Assembly: GCA_027186245.1 (NCBI GenBank)
Contig: CP114499.1
Location: 5,833,001 to 5,897,000 of the forward strand
Source of the DNA: Coriaria nepalensis
Lineage: Eukaryota > Streptophyta > Magnoliopsida > Cucurbitales > Coriariaceae
DNA: 64,000 bases
Direction: 5' to 3'
In this document: positions 58,605 through 64,000 of the stretch, in pieces
How the letters are laid out: the number at the start of each line of letters is the position of its first letter
Numbering within the stretch: the first letter of the stretch is position 1
Notes under the pieces: model-generated
Told to the model about the DNA's origin: nothing
What the model saw: only the letters and a program-made list of their open reading frames with translations
Databases searched by the model: none
Position numbers and translations under genes: made by a program

Positions 58605-61150
58605 CTCCTTCGCGTGTAAGTTGAATGAGCAACATCCGTGTTGCTCCGGGGGGGATTTTTTATTTCTATTATTTAATTTTAATTATAATAAATCTTTTTA
58701 TTTATTTATTTATTTATTTTTAATACCAAGAAAAGGCGGGGAGTTTAAGAGCTTGCCGAAGAAATATATAAAATACAAGGGCGCAGTCTTCTCCCTCGCA
58801 ACTTCTCCTTAGTCCTTCCTCACTTCTCTTTCTCAGTTCTCAGATCCACTGGTTCTCCATTCTTCATACGATTTCCTCAAATTTTCTCACCATTCAAGCT
58901 CCTAAGCACTTGATTCGATCTTCGTTATCTCCTTCCAGTCCAACGAAAGAAGAGGATTCTGAGCCCTAAGCTTCTTCCCAGATCCAAATCCTTTACAGTA
59001 ACTCCGATAATTTCTCTCTTTACCTTCTCAATCCCACTTCTCCTTACCTTCTCAATCTTCATACGATTTTTCTTGCAGATCCATAATGCCTACATAATGT
59101 TTTTCTCTGAATTTTGAACCGTTTTTGGAGATTCAGTTTGTTTCAATTTTCTCGACTTTCTTGTTGCAGATGAAACTATTGAAATCTCAGGAAATTCTGA
59201 TTTACAGAAACTTGGCTGCTTTATAGGCTTAAAGGACAATATAACCCAGATGAGAATATGTAAGTTTCTTTCTCTTCACTCCAATTTGAGTGAACTTGAA
59301 CTTGAACATAGATGAGAATCAGAGGCGGCTTGTGATCAATCCGGCCCTACGCTAAATTAAAATGTGGGCCCCATATAAATATATTTTAAAAATAATTATA
59401 TATATAAATCATGTCGTTACTTTTACTAGGAAAAAATTATTCTAATAAGACGTGTTAAAAGAACCTACTAATTATTTCATTAAAAATTTTTTTTTCATAT
59501 TTTTCATGAATATAATAAAAGATTTTTTTAGCACATTTTCAAATTTCAATAATTATACATATATGTCACAAACCCAAAATATATGGGGTCCTAGGCCAAT
59601 GCCTCTCCTTCTGTATGGGAGAGCAGACTCTGATGAGAATATGTAAGTTTCTTTCGCTGCAATCAACTTGGTCAGTTAATAAATATAACAATGAATTCTG
59701 TGTTGAACATTTGAGGTGCTGACTCTGATGATTGTTGTTTCACTTGATTACATTAGAGCTTATCATTCTGATTATGAAAACACAAAAACAAAGAAATGGG
59801 TGGTCTCAAATTGCCCAATTTAGTTTGATATGAGCAATATTAGGTAGAAATATTTTCCCATGGTACCTTTACATGTATGATTTGGATTATGGGGAGTTTA
59901 GTCTTTACTTCACTGCATTACTTCCATTCACAAGCTGAGTATCCTGCATATGAGAAATAGATTGTGAGATAGTTTTACAATAAAATGGAGTTATAGAGTC
60001 TAAAAAATAGGTCCAAACTAGATTTTTCAAATGCTTTTAAAAGTGTTATTAATTTGCCTGGCTAGAAAATTTAATGGTTACACAATTTAAATGTCTTTGG
60101 ATTGCTTTTTATCCCTAAATCTTAGTTTGAATATACAGCCAACTGAAGATTACAGTAGACTAAATCTGAAGAGAAGTGTACAAGGAGAAATTGCAGGTTC
60201 TTTCCTCTTCCCTTCCAGTAGTTTGGATTGCAATTGATGAAGATGAAGAAATGACCTGTTCATATTTGATGCTGATGAAATCTGTACCGGATGATGCTAC
60301 TACTTGTTTAATTTAACTACATAATTACATGATTCCTTAGGTGGGCCCTCATTAAGCACATCAAATTCAGATGCTAGAGCATTGAATATTGGAGGTTTGC
60401 TGAGTATACCGAATTTGCTGAGTATCCGATCTTGTAACCATTGCTGTCAGTGCCCTTTACGCATCAAAGGTTGGTTAAGTTTATCAATTGGTTTTAGCTT
60501 TTTTCCATGCCGCAATGTTTGAATCTTAATGTCATCATCAATAGGTATGACCTGAATGTGGATTTACTAGATGTTCATGCTGACAATAGAAAGAAGTATC
60601 ATCATCATATAAAAGTTTATCTGATAGAACTTGTATTCAAAATACATCATTGGCAATATGGTAAATGGTAATTTGTAAAAAAGAAAAAGTACTAACTAAT
60701 AGAGGCCATATGGATATTACAAATGCCATCTGACAGAATCTCATAAGAGAGATGGCATTAGTTTGCTGCATATCTATGGTTACACTATTAGATTGCATAT
60801 AGATTATTTGATTACTTCTCAACCCTAACTTAAAGACATGGAGCAGCGGTTTGCACTTTGCCATTAGGCATTAGTCATCTTCTCCTGCCTTTTGAGGTTT
60901 GACTGAAGAATCTTCTGCTTGCTTGAAACGCGACGAACTCACCGCCAATCGTCTGTTAACTACACCAGCGAAGGCAGGGGTGTAGCCGGGTAGATGCATC
61001 TGGCTTCTTGAAAAAAAAAGTATATAAATAAATAAAATTAGGGTTAAAAACTAATGCAAATCACACCTAGCTAAAGATAAAGCTGTAGAGGCTTCTGTTT
61101 TACCATTGCTGTTTTGACTCTTGACAGGGATCAAAGCTCAGAAGAAAACC
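58605..61150. other. Intergenic region and probable non-coding leader of the TFIIIC90-like gene
   Basis: No open reading frame of substance. A TATA-like TATATAAAATAC is at about 58765-58776, followed by a long CT-rich, UTR-like stretch (58780-59100). A splice acceptor (TTGACAG) at about 61121-61127 precedes the ATG at 61151, so the next gene may have its first non-coding exon near 58.8 kb. A hAT-like MITE lies at 59320-59632. The rest is AT-rich and featureless. Confidence 0.4.
59320..59632. mobile_element. hAT-like MITE, 313 bp
   Basis: The ends are imperfect inverted repeats: the left end reads CAGAGGCGGCTTG and the right end, reverse-complemented, CAGAGTCTGCTCT. The same 8 bp, ATGAGAAT, flanks both sides (59312-59319 and 59633-59640), the target duplication length of hAT transposons. 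The interior is AT-rich and codes for nothing. Confidence 0.8.
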
Positions 61151-64000
61151 ATGGCCTCTTGTTTTCAGGCTGTGCCACTGGTGGCTGCTCCGTCCTATCC
61201 AAACGCCGTAGCTTGGTCTGAAGAGAATTTAATTGCTGTCGCATCTGGTCATCTCGTCACCATACTTGTAAATCTACTTAATTCCTTTTTTTCTCCTTTT
61301 CCTTTTCGTTGGAGAAATTGATTCCTTTTGTTGCTGTACAAACTCTTTTCACAAAGGTTTAAGTGTTAGATGGATGCTTGTAACAATGCTATTTTTTTTC
61401 CTATTTTTCCTTTTTATGCCCCTCTTTTTTTATAATCTGAATTCTTAATTTTGGGAGTCACTTGTTGCAAGGTTTGGACTTTACCTTTTTATTTTTAGTT
61501 TCTTCTCAATTGTTGGAGATATTTGGTTGATGTTTTGCTAAATGGATCAGTAAATTTTATGAATTAATCCTTCTATGGAAATTTTAGATCTTTGGGGAAT
61601 GAATACTGGGACAAGACTACAGAAATACTGTGTGAATATGAGCTGTCAATTAAGTTCAATTTTATTTTTTGGATAACTTGAGTCAGTATTGCTAAGAAAT
61701 AAGTAGTCCTAATTTTCTTAGTGTGAAATTTTCATAACTCAGAATCCAGCTCTGCCTTTTGGACCCCGAGGTCTTATCACTATCCCTACAATTGGACCTT
61801 TTCCAGTTGGAGAGATAAAAAAAGAAGGTATAATTTCAAAATCCCTGTTTTCAATTAATAGGTTGTTTGTGGACTCATAAACATTGATTAACTCCCGAAA
61901 CATTGTTTTAAATTTAAGACACAATAAGCCGTAGAGTAGTATTTTCAACGGAAGTTACTATACTTTGTTACTTTTGGCATGAAATCTAATGTATGAAGAA
62001 AATATTATCCAAAATTTTTAAAAAATCCATTTCATTTATATTTGTATTCTTTCAGATGAACTTAATTTCTCTAAAGTTAAATTGAGCTCGTATACTTTTC
62101 TATACCCATCAAAGAGATGTCATTATTTTTTCTTCTTTCGTTTTTTTTTCTCTTGATTAGCTACAAAAAACAAAGTTTTTATTTAACTGAAAAAAATTAC
62201 ATGGTGGAGACGTATAATGGAACATTAGGAAATATTTTTTGAGATGCTTTTTGAGGGAGAAATTGAAGCAGGATTGTAGTAATTTTCTTTTGTCAGTCAG
62301 TTACCTTATTAACATCATTATATTTCCTTTGGTTAGTTACCATACCATTATGTTACGTCCGAAGTAACTAGCTAGCGTCTGTTTTCTCACATGTTTTCAG
62401 ACTTCCTTTCTGGCTGCTTGTTGCCCATATGCTTATCTCGGGATCGTCAGCCATGTGTTCAATCAATTTCATGGTCTCCCCTTGGACTGGCTCCTAACGG
62501 AGGGTATGAGTTTAGATTCTTTTGATCACAATGTGCTTCTATTATGTGCCTCTTGTTGTATTATGTTCGCATCTAATTCATATTATTAACTCGGAGCAAT
62601 TCAACTCATTTTTGTTTGCATGGACGAATAAACATCAATTATAATTCAGGTGTTTGTTGGCCGTTTGCACCACAGAGGGATGTGTGAAACTCTATCACCC
62701 ACCATTTTGTCATTTTGGTGCTGAATGGATAGAGGTATGCACCAAGGAACTACTTCTAAGAGATGTTGTAGGAATGCTTTAATAGTGACATGTCATTTAT
62801 TGTGGTTCTAAGGATGTCAATTAGTGACTATGCTCAAGTAGTTTGCTCACTAATTGTTCACACATTTTAATGCCCTTGAACTATTTTAATAATTTTTCTA
62901 TTATTTATTAGAAATTTATGTGGATTTCAAACTTCACTTAGATATGTGCAAGGTTAGATGAGACTCTTAGCAATTAGATATGTGCAAATAGAGATGCTTC
63001 ATACATGTATGGATAGCTGGGGATGTTCATTGAGATGGACTTAAGCTTAACTTTCAAGAGAGTTTATAGAGGAAACACTGCTGCAAAAGACTATCCTTTT
63101 ATATTCTTGTGTCTTTTATTTACTAATTTCAGTCACAACTTTCCTCCCTACTAATTCACTCCAGGTAATGGATATTTCAAACATGCTCTGTGGTTATCTA
63201 GCTAGTGTCAGCTTTGGGGAGTCAGATGTTCCATTCTCAAAGTATTCTGATGTAAGTTTCCTTATTGATCAGTTCGCCCAAACTTCATTAATGCTTCATA
63301 CTCTTATCATCTTCCCAATTTAGGTACGTGAGAGAGAACATGATCATCCTTCTGATTTGCCAAACTTGGTCACAAGGATGGAGCGGAAACACAGGAAAAG
63401 AGATGCACCAAGCCTAAAGTAAGCCTCTTATATTCATAAATATATATATTAATATTCAATTTACCTTTTCCTTCACTTTTTTCCTCTAGGATTTTCTCTC
63501 TAAATATGGACCTATAACCTACCAGTTTATCTTAATGAAATAAACACATAAGACTGTCGTTTCCTTTGATGTTGTTACTCTTAATTATTCTCACCACCTT
63601 TCTTCTATTCTGCCAAAGTTTCTGTAATAATAAGCACACTCGAGGTCATGGTGACCAGCTACCGTATCAAATAAGCTGTGAGGACTCAAATCCTGTGTCT
63701 AACACTCCTGACTTTGAGCTACAGGGATTGCCTACGGTATATTGTTCTTTCCTGTATTGTTTCCTCTTCTGTATACTGCACCTTTTTGCTATATATGTCA
63801 ATCAAGTAGTCCTAGTTTATGTTTTGGAACACTGTCTTGCTGCTAAATTTAAGCACTTTAAATTCATTGCTGAAAGCTTTTTATCCTTAGTACTGAGTTG
63901 AGATTCGGTTTTGTGCAGGTAAATGAAAGGAATGCAGAACAAACATTATCTGTGGGTAGATCTAAAGAGAAACCTGCTAGCAAGATTCATGATACACTCC
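61151..64000 (+). CDS. TFIIIC90/WD40-like protein (GTF3C4-type), N-terminal part; runs off the window
   Basis: The protein matches the plant transducin/WD40-like family related to the 90-kDa (delta) subunit of transcription factor IIIC, which takes part in RNA polymerase III transcription of tRNA and 5S genes. Exons seen: 61151-61267, 61743-61827, 62401-62503, 62650-62734, 63165-63251, 63324-63418, 63619-63736, 63919 to the window end. Phases agree at each join. The N-terminal beta-propeller part shows SYPNAVAWSEENLIAVASGH, NPALPFGPRGLITIP, GCLLPICLSRDRQPCVQSIS and SWSPLGLAPNGG, then CLLAVCTTEGCVKLYHPP, EWIEVMDISNMLCGYL and SFGESDVP. The later part is charged and less conserved. I start at the ATG at 61151 because the reading frame upstream has no other ATG and follows a likely UTR splice acceptor. 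The C-terminal half is not in the window. Confidence 0.8.

Noticed and set aside
61121..61150. An upstream extension of the TFIIIC90-like frame
   Set aside because: It has no ATG and begins in a splice-acceptor-like TTGACAG; the ATG at 61151 fits the conserved N-terminus.

Overview
This window is nuclear DNA from a flowering plant, almost certainly a eudicot. The genes are split by AT-rich introns with GT...AG borders, the protein families are plant-specific (DYW-PPR, Alfin-like, MLO, KORRIGAN, GA 2-oxidase, nepenthesin-type aspartic proteases), and there are LTR retrotransposons with initiator-Met-tRNA primer sites. I cannot name the species. Exon borders below were placed by hand from splice consensus and family conservation. 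For each intact gene the exon sum is a multiple of three and gives a protein of normal family length.

Layout. 1-38 kb is gene-dense and mostly single-copy housekeeping or signalling genes: the end of a DYW-type PPR gene; an Alfin-like PHD protein (-) head-to-head with an organellar double GTPase of the Der/EngA family (+); a zeta-class glutathione transferase (-) head-to-head with a KORRIGAN-type membrane endoglucanase (+); an MLO protein (+); a VTT/DedA membrane protein (+); an F-box protein (-) head-to-head with a FAX/TMEM14 plastid fatty-acid exporter (+); an ACAP-type ArfGAP of the AGD family (-) head-to-head with a small broken nuclear-type gene (+); a class III gibberellin 2-oxidase (-); and a DUF3067 plastid protein (-).

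39-48 kb is a retrotransposon island. A complete 5,344-bp Ty1/copia element (two identical 664-bp LTRs, 5-bp target duplication GCCTG, PBS, PPT and one uninterrupted 1,309-codon gag-pol frame) has landed 31 bp outside the LTR of an old, heavily broken Ty3/gypsy element.

48.8-55.9 kb is a tandem cluster of three nepenthesin-like aspartic protease genes on the minus strand. The first copy is complete; the other two are pseudogenes. All three share altered catalytic motifs: the Asp is kept but the following Gly is replaced (DTA and DSV). 56.5-58.6 kb is a decayed copy of the RAD51-paralogue gene XRCC2. A 313-bp hAT-like MITE lies at 59.3 kb, and the window ends inside a TFIIIC90/WD40-like gene.

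The genes do not form one pathway; this is an ordinary plant chromosomal arm segment. The most interesting parts are the very young, apparently intact copia element, the protease cluster with non-canonical active-site motifs, the XRCC2 pseudogene, and several structural oddities in single genes (DYW tail loss, short MLO tail, start codon alone before an intron, a GC-AG intron).
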